DNA of 21,219 nt from JBMDXB01 sp048594975 (GTDB lineage: Bacteria > Acidobacteriota > Vicinamibacteria > Vicinamibacterales > 2-12-FULL-66-21), in NCBI GenBank assembly GCA_048594975.1, contig JBMDXQ010000023.1:1-21219 (forward strand), given 5' to 3'. The first letter of the stretch is position 1. Each line of letters begins with the position of its first letter. The position numbers and the translations under genes are program-made. This document shows positions 5,832 to 13,551 of this stretch, piece by piece. Under the pieces are notes generated by a model. That model was not told where the DNA came from. It worked only from the letters and a program-made list of their open reading frames with translations, and searched no databases.

Positions 5832-6989
5832 CTACTCCTTCAGCCCCACCCAGAACATCCCGGCGGGGGGCCCGCTGTGCCCGAGCGCGTGATCGACGGC
5901 GGCGCGCAGCGTCGCCGGCGTCACGTCGCGGCCGCCGAGGCCGCCGACGTACGAGTGAATCGACGGGAGCGGCGACCGGTCGCAGAACGCGGCGCGCAGT
6001 TCCTGCGCCATGATGCCGCCCGAGCCGAACGAGATGTTGCGGTCGAACACCACGGCGCGCTCGGCGCCGGCGAGCACGCGCCGCACATCGTCCGCCGGGA
6101 ACGGACGGAACAGGCGGATGCGCGCGAGACCGACCGGCTGTCCGGCGTTGCGGTACTCGTCGATCACCGCGCGCGCCGTTCCAGCCGCCGTGCCGGCGGT
6201 CACCAGAATCGTGCGCGCGTCCTCGCAGCGATAGGTCTCGACCAGGCCGTAGCGCCGGCCGAACAGCTGCGCATAGGCGTCGTCAGCCTCCGCCGCCACG
6301 GTGAGTGCCTGGCGCATCGAGCGTTCCATGCGGGCGCGCAGCTCCATGTAGGAGTCGTTGGCCGGCAGCCCGCCGAACGCCCGTGGCGCCTTCGTATCGA
6401 GGTGGAATTCCGGATGGTACGGCGGCAGGTACTCGTCCACCTTCTGCTGCTCGGGGATCGTGACCGGCTCGCTGGTGTGCGAGAGGTAGAACGCGTCGAG
6501 GCAGACCATCGCCGGCATCAGCACGCGTTCCGCGACGCGGTAGGCCTGGATGATCGTGTCCAGCACCTCCTGGTTGTTCTCGCAGTAGTACTGGATCCAG
6601 CCGGTATCGCGCTGCGACAGGCTGTCGCTCTGGTCGACGAAGATGTTCCACGGCGACCCGACCGCGCGGTTCACGTTGGCGAGCACGATCGGCAGCCGCG
6701 CGCCCGCGCACCAGTGCAGCATCTCGTGCATGTAGAGCAGGCCGTGCGACGAGGTGGCGGTGAACGCGCGGACGCCGGTCTGCGAGGCGCCGGCGCAGGT
6801 CGCCATCGCCGAGTGCTCGGACTCGACGGCGACGAACCGGGCGTCGAGCCGGCCGTCCGCGCACATCTCCGCCAGCAGCTCGACGACGCCGGACGACGGC
6901 GTGATTGGATACGCGGCAATCACCTTCGCGCGCGCGAGCTGCACGCCGTACGAGATTGCGTGCGTTCCCTCGATGACCTTCGTCGTCAC
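5832..6989 (-). CDS. porA: Pyruvate:ferredoxin oxidoreductase alpha subunit (PorA)
   Basis: This is a 385-residue protein. The frame is open back to 7052, but I place the start at GTG 6989-6987. GGAGGAG lies 5 bases before it, it overlaps the upstream stop as GTGA, and the protein then begins TTKVIEGTHAISYGV, as PorA proteins do. The YPITPSS motif at 27-33 and the region VESEHSAMATCAGASQTG followed by ATSSHGL are hallmarks of the pyrimidine-binding and transketolase-C fold of this family. The C-terminal domain (ILVTAGTAAGTARAVID, then GGLGGRDVT) is present. Length and motifs are complete. It pairs with the next gene, PorB, to form the active site at the subunit interface. Confidence 0.92.
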   Translation of the reverse strand: MTTKVIEGTHAISYGVQLARAKVIAAYPITPSSGVVELLAEMCADGRLDARFVAVESEHSAMATCAGASQTGVRAFTATSSHGLLYMHEMLHWCAGARLPIVLANVNRAVGSPWNIFVDQSDSLSQRDTGWIQYYCENNQEVLDTIIQAYRVAERVLMPAMVCLDAFYLSHTSEPVTIPEQQKVDEYLPPYHPEFHLDTKAPRAFGGLPANDSYMELRARMERSMRQALTVAAEADDAYAQLFGRRYGLVETYRCEDARTILVTAGTAAGTARAVIDEYRNAGQPVGLARIRLFRPFPADDVRRVLAGAERAVVFDRNISFGSGGIMAQELRAAFCDRSPLPSIHSYVGGLGGRDVTPATLRAAVDHALGHSGPPAGMFWVGLKE

Positions 6990-8677
6990 CGCGACTCCTC
7001 CGGCACGAGCGACATCGCGCCGCGCGGGCACTCCGCCACGCAGATTCCACAACCCTTGCAGTGCGCGTAGTCAATCGCGTAGCCGCCGCCCTCGGCACGC
7101 CGCACCGCCGCGTCCGGGCAGAAGACCACGCAGTTGCCGCACTCGGTGCACGCGCCGCAGCTCAGGCACCGCCGCGCCTCGGCCATCGCGTCGTCCCAGC
7201 CGAGCGGCTGAACGACCTCGCGGAACCCGCCGGTCGCCTCGACGCGGTGCAGCGTCGGCTCCTCGATGCGCCGCGAGCGGAAGAAGTAGAAGAGGTTGAG
7301 GTCCGTGACGTCCACGCGGCCGGCCTCGGCGCCGTTGCACACGATGCCGCCGGTGAGCGACGCGTGGATCGCATCGGCCGCCCGCCGTCCCGATCCGATC
7401 GCCTCGACGACGGTGCCGGCCGCGGTGGCCGCATCACCGCCGGCAAACAGCGGCCCCGACGAGGTTCGTCCCCAGCCGTCGGCGCGCAGGCGGCCGCGCG
7501 CGATCTCGACCGCCGAACGGAAGGCCTCCTCCTCGAGCTCCTCCCCGATCGCGGTCAGCACGTGGTTGCAGCGGATCGAGAACGTGTCGCCCTGGATGGG
7601 CTCCGGCGAGCAGCGGCCGCTGCCGTCGGGAGCGCCGGGGCGCATACGCTGGCACTCGACGCTGACCAGCGAGCCGTCCCAGCCCGCCTTGTACTCGATC
7701 GGTGCGGCATGGAAGACGTAGCGCACGCCTTCCAGCTCCCCCTGGGCGATCTCCGCGGGGTGCGCCGGCATCTCGCGGCGCGAGCGCCGGTAGACCACGG
7801 TCGCCGCCGCGCCCTGCCGCAGCGCGACGCGCGCCGCGTCGAGTGCGGTATTGCCACCGCCGACGACGACGACCTTGCCGCTGACCCGCGATGGCTCGCC
7901 GGCGTTGACCTCGCGCAGGAAGTCGATCGCCGGCCGCACGGCGCTGATGTCCTCGCCGGTCACGCCGCCCGCCTTCGAGCGCTGCCGCCCGACGGCAAGG
8001 AACGTCGCGTCGAACACGGCGAGATCCTGCCAGGTGAGCGTCCGGCCCAGCCGCCGCCCGGGCTTGAAGTCCACGCCAATCGCGCGCAGCAGATCGATCT
8101 CGGCGTCGAGCACTTCCCGCGGCAACCTGTAGGCGGGAATGCCATAGCGCAGCATGCCGCCGGGCTGGACGGCACTTTCGAATACGACGGCCTTGTGGCC
8201 GTGTCTCGCGAGGTGATACGCGCAGCTCAGGCCGGCAGGCCCCGATCCGACGATCGCGACGCGGCGGCCGGTTGGCGCCGCGGGCGTGTCCAGGATCGAC
8301 GACGCCGCCCGGCAGCGTGCAGCCTCGGCGGCGACCGCCCGCTCGATGGCGTGGACGGCTACGCGGTCGTCGAGCGCGCTGCGGTTGCACGCCCCCTCGC
8401 ACGGGTGATAGCACACGCGCCCGCAGACGCCGGGCAGCGGGTTGCGCTCCATGATCGTCCGCCACGCGCCGGCCGCATCGTCGGCGGCGACGCGCGTGAG
8501 GACGGCCCGCACGTCGGTGCCCGCGGGGCAGTCGAGGTTGCAGGGCGACGGGCGCGTGAGATACACGGGCCGGAACGTGCGCCAGCTGCCGGTCGGCAGC
8601 TCCCGCGTGCTCCGGAGCGACACGGCCATCGGCGTGCCGTCGGGCACGTCGTCCGGTGTTCTGATCGTCACGCTCAC
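6986..8677 (-). CDS. GltD-like NAD(P)H flavoprotein fused to a 2x[4Fe-4S] PorD-like ferredoxin domain
   Basis: This is a 563-residue protein. The start is GTG 8677-8675, overlapping the porG stop (GTGA) with GAGGA just upstream; the longer frame to 8974 is antisense to PorG logic and Arg-rich. Residues 46-97 carry the Fer4_20-type cysteine cluster (CNLDC, CGRVCYHPCEGAC). Then come an FAD motif GSGPAG at 144-149 and an NAD(P) motif GGGNTA at 273-278 with YRRSRREMPA, as in glutamate synthase small subunits. The last 60 residues hold two ferredoxin clusters, CTECGNCVVFCP (510-521) and CKGCGICVAECP (540-551). In four-subunit PFORs the ferredoxin-like delta subunit (PorD) occupies this gene position. 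Here it is fused to a flavoprotein, which may pass electrons directly between PFOR and NAD(P)H. The substrate of the flavin part is inferred. Confidence 0.88.
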   Translation of the reverse strand: MSVTIRTPDDVPDGTPMAVSLRSTRELPTGSWRTFRPVYLTRPSPCNLDCPAGTDVRAVLTRVAADDAAGAWRTIMERNPLPGVCGRVCYHPCEGACNRSALDDRVAVHAIERAVAAEAARCRAASSILDTPAAPTGRRVAIVGSGPAGLSCAYHLARHGHKAVVFESAVQPGGMLRYGIPAYRLPREVLDAEIDLLRAIGVDFKPGRRLGRTLTWQDLAVFDATFLAVGRQRSKAGGVTGEDISAVRPAIDFLREVNAGEPSRVSGKVVVVGGGNTALDAARVALRQGAAATVVYRRSRREMPAHPAEIAQGELEGVRYVFHAAPIEYKAGWDGSLVSVECQRMRPGAPDGSGRCSPEPIQGDTFSIRCNHVLTAIGEELEEEAFRSAVEIARGRLRADGWGRTSSGPLFAGGDAATAAGTVVEAIGSGRRAADAIHASLTGGIVCNGAEAGRVDVTDLNLFYFFRSRRIEEPTLHRVEATGGFREVVQPLGWDDAMAEARRCLSCGACTECGNCVVFCPDAAVRRAEGGGYAIDYAHCKGCGICVAECPRGAMSLVPEESR

Positions 8678-9246
8678 GGGATCCTCACCGCCGACGCGCG
8701 GACGCGCAGGCCGTGGAACGCATCGGTCGCGGCCTGCTGGTTGCCCTCCGCTTCCACCGGCACGACGCCCGGTATCGCTTCGAGAATCGACTCCAGCTGC
8801 ACCAGGTCGGTCGCCGCAGCGAAGGCGCCCGCCATGGCAGTGTTCACGATCGGCGTCGTCCGCGTGCCCAGCCCGTGCGCGAGCGCGATCGCGGTGGCGT
8901 CGCAGGTCGCGACGTTGAACGATCCGGGCAGGTGCAGCGCCCCGGGGTCGCCGGGCGAGTTGACGACGATCCATCCACCGTCGCGCAGGCCGGTGGTGAC
9001 GTCGACCGACTGCAGCAGCACCGGGTCGAGCACGACGACGTGATCCGGTTCGTACACGTTGTAGTGCAAGGCGATGCGTCCGCGGTCGATGCGCAGGAAC
9101 GCGCTGACCGGAACGCCCGTACGCTCCGCGCCGAACGAGGGGAAGGCCTGCACCTGCCAGCCCTCGCGGAAGAAGGCGGCGGCGAGCAGTTTCGAGGCGA
9201 TCACCGCGCCCTGGCCGCCGCGGCCATGGAAGCGGATCTCGATCAT
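8674..9246 (-). CDS. porG: Pyruvate:ferredoxin oxidoreductase gamma subunit (PorG)
   Basis: This is a 190-residue protein. ATG 9246 is chosen over TTG 9252 because it forms an ATGA overlap with the upstream stop, like the other junctions of the operon, and gives the family N-terminus [15 protein letters not shown]. The GRGGQG loop (8-13) and [16 protein letters not shown] are signature sequences of the gamma domain, which contributes to CoA handling and subunit packing. VVLDPVLL and the C-terminal part [15 protein letters not shown] are conserved too. No truncation is seen. It sits between the NfnB-like and GltD-PorD-like genes. Confidence 0.9.
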
Positions 9247-10667
9247 AAGCAAGCCCCGTCGGGCAGCGGACTATCCAGATACCTGTGAATCGCGCGCGCG
9301 GCCCGCCGCCCCGCGCCCATCGCGGAAATCACCGTCGCCCCGCCGGTGACGATGTCGCCGCCGGCGAAGACGCCTTTCTTCTCGGTGGCGCCGGTGGCGT
9401 CGTCGGCGCAGATGTTGCCCCAGCGGTTCACGTGCAGGTCGGGCGTCGTCGAACGAATCAGCGGGTTGGCGCCCTGCCCCACCGCGAAGACGACGACGTC
9501 CACGGCGAGCTCGAACTCCGACCCGGCGATCGGCACGGGACTGCGGCGGCCCGAGGCGTCCGGCTCGCCGAGCTCCATGCGTATGCAGCGCATCGCGCGG
9601 ACGCGCGATCGCTCGTCGCCCAGGATCTCAACGGGCGCAGCGAGCAGCGTCACTTCCACGCCTTCCTCGATCGCGTGGTGGATTTCCTCCTGGCGCGCCG
9701 GCATCTCCCGCTGCGTCCGGCGATAGACGAGGTAAGCGTGCTCGGCACCGAGCCGCAGCGCGGTCCGCACGGCGTCCATCGCAGTGTTGCCGCCCCCGAC
9801 GACCGCGACGTTCCTGCCGCGGACGATCGGCGTGTCGGTCTCCGGGAAGCGATACGCCTTCATCAGGTTGGCGCGCGTGAGGTACTCGTTGGCCGAGTAC
9901 ACGCCGATCAGGTTGATGCCGGGAATCTTCGGGAAGTGCGGCAGCCCGGCGCCGGTGCCGATGAAGACCGCCTCGAACCCCATCTCGCTGAACAGGTCGT
10001 CGATGGTGAACGTACGGCCGATGACGTGGTTGACCTTGATGTCCACGCCGAGGAAGCGCAGGCCCTGGATCTCTCGCTGGACGACCTCCTTCGGCAGCCG
10101 GAACTCGGGGATGCCGTACATGAGCACGCCGCCCGCCTCGTGCAGCGCCTCGAACAGCGTCACGCTGTGGCCGAGGCGCGCGAGCTCGGCCGCCGCCGTC
10201 AACCCCGCCGGACCCGATCCTACGACCGCCACCCTGTGATCGGTCGGCGATGCCGGCGGGCCGGTGGCATGGTCACCGCGCGCGGCGGCGTAGTCCGCGA
10301 CGAATCGCTCGAGCCGGCCGATCGCCACCGGCTCGAACCGCACGCCGAGCGTGCACAGCTTCTCGCACTGATCTTCCTGGGGACAGACGCGGCCGCAGAT
10401 CGCCGGCAGGACGTTCTTTTCGGCCACGGTCAGGAAGGCACCCTCGAAGTCGTGCTCGGCGACCTGGCGCACGAACGCAGGGATGTCGATCTCGACCGGG
10501 CAGCCGGCGATACACGGACTGTTCCTGCAGAGGATGCAGCGCTCGGCCTCGGCGACGGCCTGCTCCTCGGTGTAGCCGATCGCGACCTCGCCGAACGTGC
10601 GGCGCCGCTCGACCGGATCCACGCACGGCATCGGAATCTGCGTCTTCTGCGTGATCTTCTTCGCCAT
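9243..10667 (-). CDS. gltA: NfnB/GltA-like NADPH-dependent FAD and [4Fe-4S] oxidoreductase
   Basis: This is a 474-residue protein from ATG 10667, 2 bases after the upstream stop. Cys44, 47, 52, 56 and Cys91, 95, 101, 105 ([13 protein letters not shown] and [15 protein letters not shown]) form the N-terminal pair of [4Fe-4S] sites. GSGPAG at 150-155 binds FAD and GGGNTA at 291-296 with [14 protein letters not shown] binds NADP(H). This is the homotetrameric glutamate-synthase-small-chain type (GltA), the same family as NfnB, the subunit carrying the bifurcating flavin in NADH-dependent ferredoxin:NADP oxidoreductase. The NfnA-like gene directly upstream makes the Nfn role more likely than glutamate synthesis; no large glutamate synthase subunit is nearby. 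Annotation pipelines may call it glutamate synthase small subunit or sulfide dehydrogenase alpha subunit. Confidence 0.88.
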
Positions 10668-10669
10668 GT

Positions 10670-11518
10670 TCACCACGCCGGCGTGACGCGCGGCGCCTCG
10701 CGCGCCGCCAGCGCCGCTGCCACGAGCTCCTGCTCGCGATAGGCGGCGAGGCGCGCCATCAGCTCGCCGAAGTCCACCTGGTGGCCGTCGAACTCCGGCC
10801 CGTCCACGCACACGAACTTCGGCTCGCCGCCCACCGAGACGCGGCAGCCGCCGCACATGCCGGTACCGTCGACCATGATCGGGTTGAGGCTGACGATGGT
10901 CCGGATGCCGGCGTGGCGCGTCCGCTCGCACACCGCGCGCATCATCGGCAGCGGCCCGACCGCCACCACCTCGTCGAAGCTGTCGCCCGCGGCAAGCAGG
11001 TCCGACAGCGCGTCGGTGACCAGGCCGCGCCGGCCGTGGCTGCCATCGTCAGTCGTCACCAGACAGCGCGCGCTCACCGCGCGCGCCTCGTCCTCGAGCA
11101 GCACCAGTCCGCGTGTCCGGCCGCCGAGGATGGTGACGACGGTGCCGCCGCCATCCCTGACCGCCTTCGCAATCGGCAGCACGACGGCCGCGCCGATCCC
11201 ACCGCCGATGCAGCACACCCGCTGCCCCGGCGTGATCTCCGTCGGCCGGCCGAGCGGCCCGGCCACGTCGAGCACGCGTTCGCCGGGCATCATCGCGTTC
11301 AGCGCGCGCGTGGTCTTGCCGACGCCCTGGACCACCAGCGCAATGGCGCCGCGGCGGCGGTCGACGTCGGCGATGGTGAGCGGGATCCGCTCGCCGCCTT
11401 CCGCCAGCCTGACGATGACGAACTGTCCGGGGCGGCGCTTGCGGGCGACGTGGGGCGCATCCAGCCAGAACCGGACGACGTCCGGGGCAAGCTCTTCGCG
11501 GGAGAGAATGCGGTGCAT
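10670..11518 (-). CDS. NfnA/SudB-like ferredoxin-NAD(P) reductase subunit
   Basis: This is a 282-residue protein starting with ATG 11518-11516, with no clear ribosome binding site. It has the ferredoxin-reductase layout: an FAD-binding barrel with RIPLTIAD at 44-51, then an NAD-binding domain opening with CCIGGGIGAA at 102-111. A C-terminal [2Fe-2S] site follows: Cys222, Cys225 and Cys237 in GTGMCGGCRV...FVCVDGPEFD. This combination is typical of NfnA (the small subunit of the electron-bifurcating transhydrogenase), SudB, and dihydroorotate dehydrogenase electron-transfer subunits. The NfnB-like neighbour starting 2 bases later selects NfnA/SudB. It is the first gene of the operon, so expression of the PFOR genes would depend on the promoter upstream of it. 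Confidence 0.88.
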   Translation of the reverse strand: MHRILSREELAPDVVRFWLDAPHVARKRRPGQFVIVRLAEGGERIPLTIADVDRRRGAIALVVQGVGKTTRALNAMMPGERVLDVAGPLGRPTEITPGQRVCCIGGGIGAAVVLPIAKAVRDGGGTVVTILGGRTRGLVLLEDEARAVSARCLVTTDDGSHGRRGLVTDALSDLLAAGDSFDEVVAVGPLPMMRAVCERTRHAGIRTIVSLNPIMVDGTGMCGGCRVSVGGEPKFVCVDGPEFDGHQVDFGELMARLAAYREQELVAAALAAREAPRVTPAW

Positions 11519-12108
11519 TGGAGATGTCGGTAATGCGTCGGAATCCGGGAGGATAGAGCAAGAACCGTGCGCCGGAGGGAGGGCCGGCCGTCTCCGATAT
11601 CACCTGATAATCGCGGCTTATCGTTCGGCCAGGTCGGGGGGACGGAGCCGAGACGTGACGGTTTTCCGGCAGCCAGGAGGGCCGCGGAGCGGATAGTTGA
11701 ACTCGGGGACCAGGGCCATCCGACTCTGAGGCCAGGGAGGCCACGAGCATCGAGTAACTCAGAGGCCACGAAGGCCAGGGAGCTACTCGACTGGGGGCCA
11801 CGGAGCGCGGAAGTGGCGAGCGTCCGGGGTACGGAGGCAGCAGAAACGCGACGTCACGAGTACAAACTCAGACGAGCCGTCAGGCCGCGCGACATCATGC
11901 TGAGTGAGTTACCCTCGGCCCAGAGGAGAGGCACCCTCGGCGGCCTGGCCAGGCGACGCCGTCCGCGCGAGCCAACCCAGATCCCCAGAACAACCGTCTG
12001 ACGCACAGCTGCTCTACGGAGACCGCCTCGTCTCTGTGGCCTCCGTGACCTCTGAGTTGATCACCTCCGCGGCCTCCGTGACCTCTGAGTCAAATCAACT
12101 CCGTGACC
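11519..12108. other. Intergenic stretch with opposite-facing GGCC-rich repeats
   Basis: No gene is visible. A dyad GATAA-N7-TTATC lies at 11606-11622, about 90 bases upstream of the Nfn/Por operon start, and could belong to its promoter region. The rest is dominated by two repeat arms listed separately, with about 200 bases of non-repetitive sequence between them. Confidence 0.5.
11698..11806 (+). repeat. Degenerate repeat arm, GAGGCCACGGAGGCC type
   Basis: Several variants of the words ACTCAGAGGCCACG, AAGGCCAGGGAG and GGGGCCACGGAG follow one another (for example at 11725-11745 and 11757-11780). They read in the opposite sense to the arm at 12030-12111. Confidence 0.65.
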
Positions 12109-12111
12109 TCA
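12030..12111 (-). repeat. Degenerate repeat arm, opposite orientation (CCTCCGTGACCTCTGAGT)
   Basis: GGCCTCCGTGACCTCTGAGT occurs at 12038-12057 and again at 12071-12090 (33-base period). A third partial copy, CTCCGTGACCTC, runs to the stop codon of the BON gene. It is the inverse complement type of the arm at 11698-11806, so a transcript across both could fold back on itself. Confidence 0.75.
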
Positions 12112-12567
12112 CCGTCGCACGCGCAGCCGATCCTCCACCCGCGTCACGCCGTCGGTCTCCCGCGCCAGCTGCACGGCGCGCTGACGCTGCGCCTCGGTGT
12201 CCACGACGCCGCGCAGCGTGACCGTGCTGCCGCTCGTGTCCACGTCGATGTCGAGCGCCTTGATCGAGTCGTCGAGCGCCATCTTGGCTTTGATCTTTGC
12301 CGTCAGGCCCCCGGCCGCGAGCGCGCGGCGCGCTTCGCTTGCCGCCGTCGCGGTCCGTTCGCCGATCTCGGCGCCGACTTCGCGTGCGCGCTCCTTCTTC
12401 ACGTCCACGTCCGGCGCCTGCGGCGCCGGTGTGCCGCCCGTGCCCACGGCGTCCTGGCGATCGCGCGACGGTTCCAGCCGATCGCCGCCCCACCAGCCCA
12501 GCAGGAAGGCCGCCGCGGCGACCAGCACGACGAGGATCACGACTGTTCTGATTAACGCGCCCAGCAT
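12109..12567 (-). CDS. BON-domain protein with N-terminal membrane anchor
   Basis: This is a 152-residue protein from ATG 12567-12565, with GGGAGG 8 bases upstream. Much longer frames upstream (to 14898) are antisense shadows of the hydrolase gene. Residues 5-25 are a single hydrophobic segment (LIRTVVILVVLVAAAAFLLGWW), so it is anchored in or exported across the inner membrane. A charged linker rich in Lys, Glu and Ala follows. From about residue 86 comes one BON domain (LTAKIKAKMALDDSIKALDIDVDT, then STVTLRGVVDTEAQRQRAVQLA, then GVTRVEDRLRV). BON domains are thought to bind phospholipid and occur in envelope-stress proteins such as OsmY. The 3' end runs directly into the repeat arm. The function beyond envelope maintenance is unknown. 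Confidence 0.85.
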   Translation of the reverse strand: MLGALIRTVVILVVLVAAAAFLLGWWGGDRLEPSRDRQDAVGTGGTPAPQAPDVDVKKERAREVGAEIGERTATAASEARRALAAGGLTAKIKAKMALDDSIKALDIDVDTSGSTVTLRGVVDTEAQRQRAVQLARETDGVTRVEDRLRVRR

Positions 12568-12687
12568 ATGGCTCGCCTCCCAGGGACGGAGATCAGCAGC
12601 ATCCGTGCCGGCGGGCCCGGCCCGTGCTCGCAGCTCCAATCGGGCAGGCGTGCCGCTTGCACCCCGACGGATCGCGGAGGTGCGGCG

Positions 12688-13470
12688 TTGAGTGTCCTGT
12701 TCCAGAACGACTTCGATCGCAGCGTCATGGACCAGCTGGCGCACCGCCCCTACCCGATGCCGGACACGCCCTGGGTGATGACACAGACGTGGCACCACCT
12801 GCTGTTCTTGCACTGGCCCGTCGATCATCGGATGCTCAGTGAGCTGGCACCGGCGGGCCTCGAGCTGGACCTGTACGATGGGCAGGCATACGTGGCCGTC
12901 ACGCCCTTCTACATGACCAACGTGGCGCCGCGCGGGGTGCCGGCCATTCCCCGGCTGTCGTCGATGCCCGAAGTGAACGTGCGCACGTACGTAATCGCGA
13001 AGGGTATTCCCGGCATCTACTTCTTCAGCCTGGACGCGGCGAACTCGCTGGCCGTCGGCGCCGCGCGAAGGATGTTCTTCCTGCCCTATTACTCGGCGAA
13101 CATGCAGGTCGACGAACGCGAGGGCTGGATTCACTACCAGAGCTGCCGCTCGACCCCGGGCAGCCCGCCGGCGGAACTGCGCGGCCGCTATCGCGGCGTC
13201 GGCGACGCGCGGCAGGCGGCGCCCGGGTCGCTCGAGTACTTCCTCACGGAGCGCTACTGCCTGTACTGCTTCGACAGCTCGTTTCACATGTACCGCGTGG
13301 ACATCCACCACGGCCCGTGGGAGCTGGCGCTCGCCGAGGCGGAGCTCGACATCGACACGATGGCGGATGCCAACCGCATCAGGCTTCCCGACGTCTCGCC
13401 GCTCGCGCACTACGCACGACGCCAGGACACGGTGGTCTGGCCGCCGCGGCGGGTCGACCGGGATGCGTGA
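12688..13470 (+). CDS. YqjF family protein (DUF2071)
   Basis: This is a 260-residue protein. The frame is open back to 12568, but the first 40 residues there are not conserved-looking. I place the start at TTG 12688 because GGAGG (12676-12680) lies 7 bases before it. ATG 12728 is the other choice. The N-terminal region HRPYPMPDTPWVMTQTWHHLL with the following LHWPVDHRML is diagnostic of DUF2071/YqjF. Inner motifs are PFYMTNVAPRG, SSMPEVNVRTYV and GIYFFSLDAANSLAVGAAR, all of this family. Members are cytoplasmic acetoacetate-decarboxylase-fold proteins of unknown activity. The gene is divergent from the BON gene and about 80 bases ahead of the hydrolase gene, so those two may be co-transcribed. 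Confidence 0.85.
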   Translation: MSVLFQNDFDRSVMDQLAHRPYPMPDTPWVMTQTWHHLLFLHWPVDHRMLSELAPAGLELDLYDGQAYVAVTPFYMTNVAPRGVPAIPRLSSMPEVNVRTYVIAKGIPGIYFFSLDAANSLAVGAARRMFFLPYYSANMQVDEREGWIHYQSCRSTPGSPPAELRGRYRGVGDARQAAPGSLEYFLTERYCLYCFDSSFHMYRVDIHHGPWELALAEAELDIDTMADANRIRLPDVSPLAHYARRQDTVVWPPRRVDRDA

Positions 13471-13479
13471 TCGGATCGG

Positions 13480-13537
13480 CGTTCGGCGCTCGGCGCTTCG
13501 GCCGTTCGGTTGCCTGCTGACCGGCGCTCGGCGCCTG
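13480..13537. repeat. GGCGCTCGGCGC word repeat
   Basis: Variants GCGTTCGGCGCTCGGCGCTTCGG and CCGGCGCTCGGCGCC fill the short gap between the DUF2071 and hydrolase genes. It is short and degenerate, and noted because other operon gaps in this window hold comparable but different word repeats. Confidence 0.45.
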
Positions 13538-13551
13538 ACTGAGAGGCTCCC

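Noticed and set aside
7061..10742. Long plus-strand frames (660 and 485 codons) opposite the Nfn/Por operon
   Set aside because: Composition is Arg/Ala/Asp/His-rich with no domain. They mirror the third-position GC bias of the true minus-strand genes.
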